From positions 93,913,290 to 93,977,289 of the forward strand of contig JAKTNV010000003.1 in NCBI GenBank assembly GCA_022747635.1: a stretch of 64,000 nt of DNA, read 5' to 3'. Position 1 is the first letter of the stretch, and each line of letters starts with the position of its first letter. The notes under the pieces are model-generated. The model made no database searches. It saw nothing but the letters and a program-made list of their open reading frames with translations, and was not told the DNA's origin. The translations under genes were made by a program, and so were the position numbers. This document shows positions 36,881 to 47,560 of the stretch, in pieces. This DNA is from Hetaerina americana. Taxonomy: Eukaryota > Arthropoda > Insecta > Odonata > Calopterygidae.

Positions 36881-39350
36881 GGAATTGCGACGAATCTAAT
36901 CTTTTCTCATTTGTAGCGATGCTTTCTTTTTTTCCTTTCATCACCCTCTGGAGCGTGGGTTCCGGGATGCCCCCCCTTAAATTCCGGTCCACTCAAAAAT
37001 AGTCAGTCCTTACGATACCTCGCCTGTTGCCCTCTTTTCAAACCATCCTCGCAGTTCTCTCTACGTTCTCCGTCCCCTTCCATCCCCGCACGCTCCGCCC
37101 ATAGGTAGATGCAAATTTGTCAATCTCCGTGGGGACTTGTAATCAGTTTCCCGATGCTCCAATACATTGACAAATGGGGTATGGGGATGAGAAAGGTGGT
37201 AAGAAACGCATTTGTTGGTTTCGCCGGGGGATTTAGACCACCTGGGAAACCGGTAAAATGTAAACTATAACCATAGCATAATTTTAGTACGATCCGCTTC
37301 GAATAATTCCATATAGCGCATTTGGGTACATATATTTCCATTGTGTCAATGTGCGTCATTTCATTTAAAGCAATGGAACTTTAAATTTTTAAGTAGAATG
37401 ATACATTTAAGTAAGAATATTAAACTAAAAACTAAACAGGAAAGCCTATTAGATAAGAAAACATCTGAACCTTTAAATGGTCCAGTGAAATGTACCGATA
37501 AATCACAAGAAAATAATCTCATTATGTATTCACGCTGCTGACTCCCTGGAGGTAATCCATTCCCGAGGGAAAAGTCTTTATATTCATGCGTTTCATAAAT
37601 GGCTTATCCACAGTATCTGCTCCTGTCATAATATCCTCCTTCTAAAATAAAGATGAATCCTCTGAAGTTTCGTTGGCTGTAATGGGGAAGTACCTATTTT
37701 CACTCCAGTTACTCCTCTGTTGTGAAGGGAGGAGGACGCCGTTAGTGACAGTAGCTGCCTTTGGCCATTAATCAAATATGGATGATACCCAATAAAATTC
37801 CATGAGTGACCCGATATACAGTGAACCTAATTTACATCATTTTTACCATACTCAAACTCAAATACAGTAATTCTGGCAGTTAATGGAATAAACCATAAAT
37901 TATTATGGAATCAATATGCAGCTAGATTAATTATCAAAACTTAATTTTACGACAATGTATCGATTCCATATGGATCCTTATGGACGGATTCCTTATCGAG
38001 AGTTCCAGCTTTGACTTGAAAAGGTATAGTTTTTAAAATTATTTTATAAAATACAATAGAAATAATTATAGGTACAAAAATTTAAAAAAATATCTAAAAA
38101 ATAAATGCCAAACAGCGAAGTTAAGCCAAAATAATGAGCGAGGTGGAAATGTTTTTTTTTAACAAGCTTGTGAAAAATCTATCCAAGTGAAACCAATCTC
38201 TATAAAAAGAATGTGCTAAAAAGCGTAGCAAAATTGTAGTTGCCTAGAAATGGAAGCATCCATACAAGTATTCATGGCATAAAAAGGATATATTATTTTA
38301 AAAAGAAAACACAGGCCCCCGTGTGTTGTCTGCCACAGTAGCAATTGAAATGTGGTCAAAATTGGAACATAGCGTAACATATAAAGATAGCATCCATGAT
38401 AATGACGGAAAACATTTCATGCAATATAGGTTGCCGAAAGTTTGAAAATTAGAATTCGTGTTATATCATGAAAGGGACTGCTCAGAGTGGCATCTGAATT
38501 GAAGCACCAGATGAGCAACTCGTGTGCGTATTACTTTAAGCCTGGCGCACAAATGACACCCGCAGTTCCATACGCCCACCATCCTATGGATAATCCTTTG
38601 GTTGCTCTTATCCCCCTCCTCCGCTGCCATGTTCTCAAATTTCTTCTCTCCAGTTTACTCACGTTTCTATTCCTGTCGGGTAAAGTAATAATAACTCTCA
38701 AAGGAAAAATTATCACTCAAAAGAAAATTCATGTTTGCTTGCATTCAACTTTGCGTTTCAAAAGTTCTCTCTGTTTTTCAAAATAGCATTATGCGACTAT
38801 TTCCTTTAAACTTGCTCCGTTTGTCTCACGACGTTTTTCTCATGCCTCTATTTACTTTAATTTTACGATGCGAATACTAATTACTAGAGAATTTGGCTAA
38901 TAATGGAAAGGTTAAGAGTCAAAGGATCGTCCAAGATTTTGTCCAAAAATTTATACTCCTTACTATATTTCATTGTGTGACTTATTCTTGGATTTTAGGA
39001 ACTCAATGGATTATACGCATACACGCAAAATTAATTAAACTGAAAAAAATTGTTATCTCTGGACAGGAAAAATTTCTTGTTCTCTTTAATTGATAATAAA
39101 TTACGTGTGAATGAAAAGATTAATTCGACGATATCGATGAAAATTGTAGCACAGGCGTGATATTTCATACGCATATTATTCCTTTCTTTCCAGTCGGTAA
39201 AAATAACCACAATTATTAAAACAAGAGAAATATGGTATCAAAATACTATCCTTGGGCCTCTACACATTTTTCCAGTGGCTCTGCCATGGTCATTACGCGC
39301 CCTCGAAGGCGTATTAAGGGCGTATTGCATTATTTTCGGAACTGTGAGTG
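36881..39350. other. AT-rich sequence, nothing recognised
   Basis: About 2.5 kb with no coding motif, RNA or repeat recognised. Confidence 0.5.
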
Positions 39351-39369
39351 TATATATATACACACACAA

Positions 39370-39448
<79 letters not shown>
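39351..39448. repeat. (TA)n/(CA)n microsatellite
   Basis: TA, a short CACACACA segment, then about 75 bp of TA. The following 40 bp (CAAACACGAAATCCC and CGGCGA) recur at about 43505 after another TA tract, indicating a shared repeat unit. Confidence 0.95.
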
Positions 39449-39451
<3 letters not shown>

Positions 39452-39755
39452 TCAAACACGAAATCCCGCCAAACGGCGAATAAATACTCATATATACAGA
39501 AACATATATATTCCTGTTTGAATTTGTATTTGGCCAATGTGGCTCATCTCTTTCTTCTGGCTATGCGTGCCACGAAACGCACTGTTCTTTTCCTGTATGA
39601 TGTTGTATGAATTCTAACCACTATCCTTTCCTCTTGTGTATTGTCTATTTCTCCTTTGGTGGGTGAAACAGCCCCCTGACGCCATCTCTTGGCTAAAGAA
39701 TCGGGGCGCTTGGCGACGACATATAAGACCCACGGATCTCAGGGTAAATTACATA

Positions 39756-39831
39756 TCCTCGATAGCTCAAGTGGTTAAGAGCATCCGCCCGGCAAGTGGA
39801 AAGATCCGGTGTTCGAGTCCCGGTTGAGGAA
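39756..39831 (+). tRNA. tRNA-like sequence (pseudo-tRNA or SINE head), loop anticodon GGC
   Basis: A 76-nt cloverleaf can be drawn. The acceptor TCCTCGA pairs with TTGAGGA; the D arm is GCTC/GAGC; the anticodon stem TCCGC/GTGGA holds loop CCGGCAA; the T arm has CCGG/CCGG around a loop containing GTTCGAGTC. By position the anticodon is GGC (Ala), but base 33 is C instead of the near-invariant T, and the T stem carries an extra T. It resembles the tRNA-like sequences at 63.5-63.9 kb. A SINE head or pseudogene is more likely than a working tRNA. Confidence 0.5.
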
Positions 39832-39940
39832 ATATTTTTACTCTAGTGATCCGTTCGATTCCGCCTTCCCCACCTCTATTGTGTTCGTCCTTTATACGTG
39901 TTCCTATCCCTTTTCCTTATATATGTTTCTGTATATATGA

Positions 39941-39961
39941 GTATATATATATCTTCAAGAA

Positions 39962-40012
<51 letters not shown>

Positions 40013-40073
40013 CTTCTGTATATATATATATATAGTATATAGTAGTATATATATATATATATATATACTTCTC

Positions 40074-40111
<38 letters not shown>
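39941..40111. repeat. Compound TA-rich microsatellite
   Basis: TA repeats interrupted by CTTC and GTAGT motifs up to the mariner insertion at TA 40110-40111. CTTCAAGAAG near 39953 matches the end of the PLE-type hairpin unit found at 41.5 and 43.7 kb. Confidence 0.9.
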
Positions 40112-41442
40112 CTACCTTGATCAAAAAGTTCCCGGAATTTATTCAGAAAATTAAAAATACAAGTTTATTCATCTAAATCTATATTGTCCCCTTCAAAGTA
40201 ATCCCCATCGACTGCAACACACTTATGCCAGCGCTTGATCCAATCCTCGAAACATTTTTTATATTCGGTTTTCGGTATGTCCATCAGTGCTTCCTGCGAT
40301 TTTTCCATTACTTCCTCTCGGCTGCTAAAACGCGTTCCCTGTAATGGTTTTTTAACTCGATTGAACAGAAAGAAGTCACAGGGAGCCAAATCAGGTGAAT
40401 TCGGTGGCTGTTGGATGGTATTTGTTGCATTTTTCGTCAAAAAATTACGAATAATGATAGCACTGTGCGACGGTGCGTTATCATGGTGCAAAATCCACGA
40501 GTTTTCTGCCCACATTTCTGGTCTCTTTCGGCGAATTGCTTCACGCAAACGTCTCACAACGCCCAAATAATACTCTTTGTTTACTGTCTGGCCTTCTGGC
40601 AAAAATTCATGATGCACTACACCGTTGTAATCCATGAAAACCGTCAGCATTGCCTTCTTTTTTGACTGAAAACGACGTGGTTTTTTTGGTCTCGGCTCAT
40701 TTGGTGAACGCCATTCACTTGCCTGATGTCTGGATTGCGTGTCGTACTCATAAACCCACGTCTCGTCTCCAGTAATGATCCTTTTGATGAATGTGGGATC
40801 GGATTCAGCCTCGCAAATCATGTCTTTTGCGACGTCAACACGGTCTCTTTTTTGCATGAAATTGAGGTCTTTTGAAACCAACTTTGCTGCTACACGACGG
40901 AAACCCAAATCATTAACCACAATGTCTTGGGCGGATCCATTGGCAATGTTCAAGTCCTCCGCTATTTCTCTGATGGTTAATTTGCGGTTATTGACCAACA
41001 TTTCTTTTACTTTATCAATTTTTTCACCGACTTTCGATGTCGATGGTCTGCCACTGCGTTCATCATCTTCGATTGACTCACGACCACTTCTGAACCGCTC
41101 GTGCCACTGTTAAACGACCGTTTTTTTAGAGAATCGTTGCCGAAACACTTTTCCAACATTTCCAACGTGCGTGCGCCACTAAATCTGTTTTTTACCCAAA
41201 ATTTAATACAAGTTCGTTGTTGCAAATTTAAATCCCTTTCTGCAATTGTAAAAAATCGCCAACACACACAGAGATAGATGTACTCTTGGCTACGTAACTT
41301 TTGCAAATGTCAAGTTATGACACTAAGATTTAAAGGGAATATCAACAACAGATGTACCAATTTAACAAAAAAAAACAGAACTCAAATATGAACGATGGGA
41401 GCGCCACACGGTGGTTATTCCGGGAAGTTTTTGATCAAGGTA

Positions 41443-41443
<1 letters not shown>
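40112..41443 (-). mobile_element. mariner element, copy 1 (minus orientation), 1332 bp
   Basis: Terminal inverted repeats of about 27 bp begin CTACCTTGATCAAAAA at 40112 and mirror it at 41443, with one mismatch between arms. A TA dinucleotide lies on each side (40110-40111, 41444-41445), the usual mariner target. The element sits inside a (TA)n tract, so the TA duplication is not diagnostic by itself. The internal sequence is nearly identical to copy 2 at 43874-45186 apart from short indels, indicating recent transposition in this genome. Confidence 0.95.
40165..41237 (-). pseudogene. mariner transposase, D34D type, copy 1 (frameshift, lost start)
   Basis: Cut-and-paste transposase. The inferred undamaged length is about 357 codons, normal for mariner. 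Catalytic residues are visible: D in ITGDETWVYEY, D in LHHDNAPSH and D in SPDLAPCDFF, with 34 residues between the last two. The N-terminal helix-turn-helix region (DLNLQQRTCIKF, SGARTLEMLEKCF) and REIAEDLN precede them. Damage: the ATG expected at 41237-41235 is AGG; the A-run at 41127-41121 is 7 long where 8 keeps the frame; and a nearby base change gives TAA in the family frame. The C-terminal 278 codons (41001-40165) are intact. Confidence 0.95.

Positions 41444-41500
<57 letters not shown>
41444..41500. repeat. (TA)n microsatellite right of mariner copy 1
   Basis: TA repeat continuing from the mariner's right end. With 40020-40111 it probably formed one tract before the mariner inserted. 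Confidence 0.95.
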
Positions 41501-41502
<2 letters not shown>

Positions 41503-41638
41503 TTCTTGAATAAGGCCTCGGGGAAGGCTGAAAGCTTAAACAATTTACCGTGTGAGTGTCCTTTTAAGTATTACTATTTTATTTGTGTTTAATTGTGCCG
41601 TCCCAATATTATACTGCTCGTGTGAGTGTTTCCGTATA

Positions 41639-41642
<4 letters not shown>
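41501..41642 (+). repeat. PLE-type terminal unit, decayed copy
   Basis: CTTGAATAAGGCCTC, then GGCTGAAAGCTT and CAATTTACCGTGTGAGTG match the two arms of the inverted pair at 43630-43857. It lies between two (TA)n tracts. I infer a Penelope-like terminus from the UGAAGA-hairpin-GAAA layout of its better copies. Confidence 0.6.

Positions 41643-41703
<61 letters not shown>
41643..41703. repeat. (TA)n microsatellite
   Basis: About 60 bp of uninterrupted TA. Confidence 0.98.
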
Positions 41704-41704
<1 letters not shown>

Positions 41705-43143
41705 CGCAGTTACATGTATAAGTGGTATTTAGAAACTTCTAGGCTTTATTATACATTTAATTTACTCACTTATACGTATTTCTATGACCAAAATCGTTAA
41801 AATCAACTACATTCGCAGAAATACTCTTCCTTCCAAGTTTGCCTTTGCTGGGTTATTGTTGGAAAGTCATTTATCTCAAACTGACTCCTCGAATTTGATT
41901 TGATATTTTCAAGAGTGTCAAGCATCTTTCTCTTTCCGGAACTCCCAAAAGTCATTGATTACCTTATCAAGCAAAGTACCGGCGCGAAATGACATCTTGA
42001 GGTCTTTAAGTTCAAAAGTGCCAAGAGAAAAGAATGATGATGAGAGTCTTCTTAGCAAGGCAGTTACCCCTTACCCCTTTTCTAGAAAGTTTAAAGTTGA
42101 ATTGTTACTCAAAAGTTGCTCAGAAGACCTTTTAAGTAGGCTACGATAAAAGTTACATTATGTGGCATACTAGACTTTGAAGAACAAAATCAACCAAGTT
42201 TTAAGAAATTCTACTCTGCTCCGCAGCAATTGCATGAGATTATGGATTTGATCTCTTGGAAGCAAAGAATCGACAATAATCAGTATATATTATATGAATT
42301 GTGTGTTTATGTAAGTGGAAAACATCAATGATCCAGAACAATCCCGGGATTTTTCAACCTTTGTGTAACATTCTCTAGCCCAAACAACCGAAGTGAAGAT
42401 CCAAATAAAATTATGAATATAATTTAATACTTTATGATTTATAATGATATATATGTATATGGTAATATATATATATATAGTATAAACTAGCGGTGGCCCA
42501 ATTACGTGTTGTTCACCAAAAACTAAATTCAATGCTTTTAATCGTCATTTCATTGTCCCTACTGGGCTTTCCTCAAATAACTGAAATAATATTCGGCCAG
42601 AAGTTACTTGTCTCCTCCTTGTGTTAAAGTACTATAACAACTTGGTGTTAGCTGCAAAACTTACAACCAGCGAATTCTGATCTGGCCAAGAAACAATAGA
42701 GAAGTGTATTATGCTTTTTCTAGAAAAGTTCAGCTGTGGTCCGATCGGACAAGAGAGAGAATTTTGCCGAACCTCCATGCGTCGCAGAAGTAGGATGGGT
42801 GACCACCTGGTGCTTTTCTTTCTGAGAGGAATTTGGAATACGAAACTTTCTAAACGGCTGAAAAACGGTGTATCTACCATAGGATTATTTTCATTCCTTT
42901 GAATATCTTACTCAACCGTTCAACATAACATCGATTTTTCGCTAAAAAACTTTTATGTAAGTATGATTAAAACTACACTACGCTGCGCGCTACACTAACT
43001 TGAAAGTTATGGGTAGAGTTAATACTTACATTTGGTTTGCTTACTTAAAGGTTTCCAAATATAGCATATTATACATTTCTATTAGTATGCGTGCATGCCT
43101 ACGAATATAATCTGCGAAAATATTCTACCTCAATACTCTACCA

Positions 43144-43145
<2 letters not shown>
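41704..43145. other. AT-rich sequence, nothing recognised
   Basis: About 1.4 kb. A 64-codon plus frame at 41955-42149 and opposing frames near 42.7 kb have no recognisable motif. Confidence 0.5.

Positions 43146-43199
<54 letters not shown>
43146..43199. repeat. (TA)n microsatellite
   Basis: About 54 bp of TA, adjoining the first inverted PLE-type pair. Confidence 0.97.
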
Positions 43200-43202
<3 letters not shown>

Positions 43203-43242
43203 CTTTCGTAGTATTAACACGGAAGTGCCGAATAGTACAATA

Positions 43243-43449
43243 CACAGTAACACACAATATAGAAACACAAAAAAAGAAGAGCACTCACAAGTTATTTCTC
43301 GATATTTCGACGGAAACACTCCGTCTTCATCTGAAGATATAGAAGTGGATCTTCTATATCTTCAGATGAAGACGGAGTGTTTCCGTCGAAATATCAAGAA
43401 ATAACTTGTGTTCTTCTTTTTTTGTGTTTCTATATTGTTTGTTACTGTG
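43243..43449. repeat. Inverted pair of PLE-type termini, about 100-bp arms
   Basis: The arms 43243-43345 and 43351-43449 are nearly perfect inverted copies around TGGAT. Each arm holds TGAAGA, a GACGGA/TCCGTC hairpin and GAAATATC, resembling a hammerhead core with the first C changed. CACTCACAAGTTATTTCT in one arm parallels CACTCACAATATGTTATT at the 53.9-kb terminus. (TA)n tracts lie on both sides. Confidence 0.8.
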
Positions 43450-43457
43450 CATTACAT

Positions 43458-43593
43458 ATACATATATATATATATATACACACACACATATATACACCCA
43501 CATTCAAACACGAAATCCCACAATACGGCGACCAAATATTCATTTTATTCATATACATATATATAAATAAATATATATATAATTATATATACG
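43458..43593. repeat. TA/CA-rich low-complexity segment
   Basis: Interrupted TA and CA repeats surround a 40-bp unit (CAAACACGAAATCCCAC and ACGGCGA) that also occurs at about 39452. Confidence 0.85.
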
Positions 43594-43629
43594 ATTGTAC
43601 GGAAAAACTCACACGGGTGGCACAATAAT

Positions 43630-43857
43630 GGGCTGACACAATTAACACAAATAGAATAGAATAGTAACATTTAAAAGGGCACTCACACGGTAAATTGTTC
43701 GAGCTTTCGGCCCTCTCAGAGGCCTTCTTCAAGAGAGAATACTCTGAGTCTCTCTTGAAGAAGGCCTCTGAGAGGGCCGAAAGCTCGAACAATTTACCGT
43801 GTGAGTGTCCTTTTAAATGTTGCGATTCTATTCTATTTGTGTTATATTGTGTCAGCC
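43630..43857. repeat. Inverted pair of PLE-type termini, about 109-bp arms
   Basis: The arms 43630-43738 and 43750-43857 are near-perfect inverted copies around a 11-bp centre. On the plus arm TTGAAGA (43755-43761) is followed by one base, a GGCC...GGCC hairpin (43763-43778), GAAA (43779-43782) and GCTC, a layout like the 53.9-kb terminus. Both arms contain CAATTTACCGTGTGAGTG on their outward side. The mariner copy 2 inserted 17 bp beyond the right arm. Confidence 0.85.
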
Positions 43858-43873
43858 TATAATTATATGTATA

Positions 43874-45186
43874 CTACCTTGATCAAAAAGTTCCCGGAAT
43901 AACCACCGTGTAGCGCTCCCATCGTTCCGATTTGAGTTCTGTTTTTTTTGTTAAATTGGTACATCTGTTGTTGATATTCCCTTTAAATCTTAGTGTCATA
44001 ACTTGACATTTGCAAAAGTTACGTAGCCAAGAGTACATCTATCTCTGTGTGTGTTGGCGATTTTTTACAATTTCAGAAATGGATTTAAATTTGCAACAAC
44101 GAACTTGTATTAAATTTTGCGTAAAAAACGGATTTAGTGGCGCACGGACGTTGGAAAAGTGTTTCGGCAACGATTCTCTAAAAAAAAACGGTCGTTTACC
44201 AGTGGCACGAGCGGTTCAGAAGTGGTCGTGAGTCAATCGAAGATGATGAACGCAGTGGCAGACCATCGACATCGAAAGTCGGTGAAAAAATTGATAAAGT
44301 AAAAGAAATGTTGGTCAATAACCGCAAATTAACCATCAGAGAAATAGCGGAGGACTTGAACATTGCCTATGGATCCGCCCAAGACATTGTGGTTAATGAT
44401 TTGGGTTTCCGTCGTGTAGCAGCAAAAAGACCTCAATTTCATGCAAAAAAGAGACCGTGTTGACGTCGCAAAAGACATGATTTGCGAGGCTGAATCCGAT
44501 CCCACATTCATCAAAAGGATCATTACTGGAGACGAGACGTGGGTTTATGAGTACGACACGCAATCCAGACATCAGGCAAGTGAATGGCGTTCACCAAATG
44601 AGCCGAGACCAAAAAAACCACGTCGTTTTCAGTCAAAAAAGAAGGCAATGCTGACGGTTTTCATGGATTACAACGGTGTAGTGCATCATGAATTTTTGCC
44701 AGAAGGCCAGACAGTAAACAAAGAGTATTATTTGGGCGTTGTGAGACGTTTGCGTGAAGCAATTCGCCGAAAGAGACCAGAAATGTGGGCAGAAAACTCG
44801 TGGATTTTGCACCATGATAACGCACCGTCGCACAGTGCTATCATTATTCGTAATTTTTTGACGAAAAATGCAACAAATACCATCCAACAGCCACCGAATT
44901 CACCTGATTTGGCTCCCTGTGACTTCTTTCTGTTCAATCGAGTTAAAAAACCATTACGGGGAACGCGTTTTAGCAGCCGAGAGGAAGTAATGGAAAAATC
45001 GCAGGAAGCACTGATGGACATACCGAAAACCGAATATAAAAAATGTTTCGAGGATTGGATCAAGCGCTGGCATAAGTGTGTTGCAGTCGATGGGGATTAC
45101 TTTGAAGGGGACAATATAGATTTAGATGAATAAACTTGTATTTTTAATTTTCTGAATAAATTCCGGGAACTTTTTGATCAAGGTAG
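43874..45186 (+). mobile_element. mariner element, copy 2 (plus orientation), 1313 bp
   Basis: Same terminal inverted repeats as copy 1, starting CTACCTTGATCAAAAA at 43874 and ending at 45186, flanked by TA at 43872-43873 and 45187-45188. The internal sequence is nearly identical to copy 1 apart from indels. The two copies are in opposite orientation 2.4 kb apart, so together they form a large inverted repeat capable of pairing. Confidence 0.96.
44079..45133 (+). pseudogene. mariner transposase, D34D type, copy 2 (frameshifts)
   Basis: The same transposase as copy 1. The ATG at 44079-44081 (MDLNLQQRT) is kept here. Differences from copy 1: a 9-bp in-frame deletion near 44153; an A-run of 9 at 44180-44188, one more than keeps the frame; and an 11-bp deletion near 44424, which shifts the frame again. 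The last 230 codons from 44441 are open and carry all three catalytic aspartates (GDETWVYEY, HHDNAPSH, PDLAPCDFF). Within the shared part I saw one clear residue difference from copy 1 (PLRGTRF against PLQGTRF). Not functional as read. Confidence 0.95.
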
Positions 45187-47462
45187 TATACATGCATATA
45201 TATTTATTTATATACATAAATATGTAGACACACACATGGGCACTTTTCTTTTCTCTTCACGAAGGATTATAGGGTTTAATGCTTCTAAAATGTAACCACG
45301 TGTTCTCAAACTAGCGAAGAAAGGTGTTGGCCTGAATTTACTTCATTTATTACTTTCAAGAGTTATTGGATACAGATATAACATAAAAAATACTTGCCTC
45401 TCTTGAGATTAAATCATGCATGTCGATTAAAACAAAAAGTTCCCAAAATATAGTTATCTAAAAAAGTAGGACATCATTCAACTTATGCGTATCTAAAGAG
45501 TTTGTAATACATAGCTCTTTTTTGATGTTTTGGCACCGTAAAAATACCTTTATTCGATGGTTTTCAATTTGCTCTAATGCATCTGCACGCACAGGAAAAC
45601 TTAAAGACCACAGTTTTGTATTACCTCTTCCTGTGTCCTTTAACGCCAACTTATCTCTTGAAGTTTAAAATTTATGGGATGAGATGGCCCTGGGTCCAAG
45701 TGCTGGGGATTCAGCTTCCTTTGAGAAACTCAATCCAACCCTACTTTGAGTCTCGCAAACAACGGGATAGATTCTGGGAGAACTTTAAGTAAGGCAGAAA
45801 ATAGTATCATACAAGAAATATCTACAAAGTATTAATTTCTGTGTTTAATATTTGCTTTGGATTGTAAAATATATCAAAAAAAAATTATTTGTCTACCCTA
45901 TTATTGTCTACATTTGCAAAAGTGGAAGTAATAACCCTGAATTGATTACAATTAGGCTCTTTTACAACGAGTGGCGGACAGCATGAAATTAATGGTTACA
46001 AAAGATTTGATTTTTATTTAAGTTTTATTATCAAGCTGTTTGGTTAATTTTAATTCTCACAAAAATCCATGTAGCGGAAGAATTATCGTAATAATCATCA
46101 AAGGCATATGTTAGAAATAAGTTTAGAAGGTTTCCGAAAACTATGTTGCAACAAAAGTTCTTCTGTATGGCATGCAATTTACTTCTGACCTCATAATTTC
46201 CTTATTCCGCTTTTAGTGCGGCGTGCTCTCATCATGTCGTCCGATTGGGGATTGTTTTTCCCTACCTTATCGTTTACAGAGCATTCGCCCCCTTATTTCC
46301 ACCTTCAATAAGCCACTACCTCACCGCGTCTCGATTTTTTTTCATTTTCTTCCTTCTTCTTCGAATTTCCCCAGGGTTCTTTTCTTATCCGAGCATATCC
46401 AGCACTTTTCCGTTTACCTTTCCCTCAACTCAACCCATTTCCTCCATCTCCGTATTCAAACCTCAGAAGCCTCATCTTCTTTCCTCAAAGACTTAGTTTC
46501 AGAATCATAAGACGCTACACCAACGTGTTTTACATTTCAAAGACTTATAATTTAATCTTGAACCCCTACATAAAGTCACGGTTTTCAATTAAATCTTCGT
46601 ATTGATACTCCTATTACTAAACGTATTCATTACTTACCTGCCCAGAACTAAGCTTCTTTTAATGTGTAATGTTTTTAACCTCCTGTGTGGGGCTATTCAT
46701 ACTCACTAAAATAATATCCATTGAATTAAGTATAAGAAAAAGAGGTCTTTATAATGCAATTTGATTTTTAACCTCACTCTGTAATCCCACAAGTTAAACA
46801 TTTTTATGGGATTGTAATAAAGTCTGTTGACTGAGAGGCACTTACATTCAATGGTACGGATTTTGATGACAAGTCTTCTTTTATAACCAATTATGCCATT
46901 AACCAATACTATTAACAATAGCAAAAACTCTTCACAGGCTACATGAGCTGGAGGTCAACGGTATTTTAGAAGAGGTTTTAAGGGGCATTGGGATAAGAAT
47001 TGAATAAAGAATGAGTTTAGGAGTAGGGAGAATGTCTGGGTCTTCTATTTGTTTAAAAACGATTTTTTTCATCATGGAGTTATTCCGTTCTAAACAAATC
47101 CTTTACATTTTATTTTTCAAAACTAAAATTTTGATGAAAATGACAAAGGAACTTAACTCAAATGAAATATTACGAGAGTAATCGTAAACTTTTTCCCCAC
47201 CATCGGGGCGTTGTAACTATATTGGCTGATCGAGCAATTATTCTTCAGACATTTGGGGTGCTAATAAGCGATGATGCTTTCCGCATAGTTATCTTTGGAT
47301 CTAAAACTCTCAATTTTTTCTACCCTCCATAGTGGGTGCATTATTATGGTGATAATTATTTTATTCTAATTATTTATCAACTTAATTGGGCGAGATTGAG
47401 AATTATAGTCCCTTCTTCTACCTAAGGCTTCGACATTGCATTGAAGACAATTACATAAACCC
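45187..47462. other. AT-rich sequence with one unexplained minus-strand frame
   Basis: At 45661-45458 on the minus strand about 67 codons read KDTGRGNTKLWSLSFPV and then ALEQIENHRIKVFLRCQNI before a stop. The amino-acid balance looks protein-like, but I recognise no family and no clear splice sites. A pyrimidine-rich stretch at 46280-46500 gives biased frames only. Nothing else was recognised. Confidence 0.4.
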
Positions 47463-47560
47463 AAGACCTAGGTGGAGGAAAATCTACCAAGGCGGGAATC
47501 AAACCCGTGACCACTAGGTTGGCAGTTGAGGACGTTACTCCGCCGCCACCGGGGCCAGCA
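47463..47560 (-). repeat. tRNA-derived SINE-like relic
   Basis: On the minus strand GGTTTGATTCCCG resembles the RNA polymerase III B box and TGGCGGCGGAGT an A box about 50 bp earlier, the spacing of a tRNA promoter. A full cloverleaf is not preserved. Frames through it are shadows. Confidence 0.45.

Noticed and set aside
36413..36992. Three overlapping minus-strand frames of 129-174 codons over the CpG island
   Set aside because: All are open because of high GC and few T/A stop codons; Pro/Arg/His/Ser-rich and without motifs. Only the island itself is reported.
40235..40665. Plus-strand frames of 84-112 codons over mariner copy 1 and their mirror frames at 44633-45063
   Set aside because: Antisense shadows of the transposase; the opposite strand has the conserved catalytic motifs.
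23600..43800. CRISPR array, prophage, operon, riboswitch or bacterial-type promoter
   Set aside because: Nothing in the window resembles prokaryotic organisation; the repeats seen are microsatellites and paired inverted copies, without spaced direct repeats.
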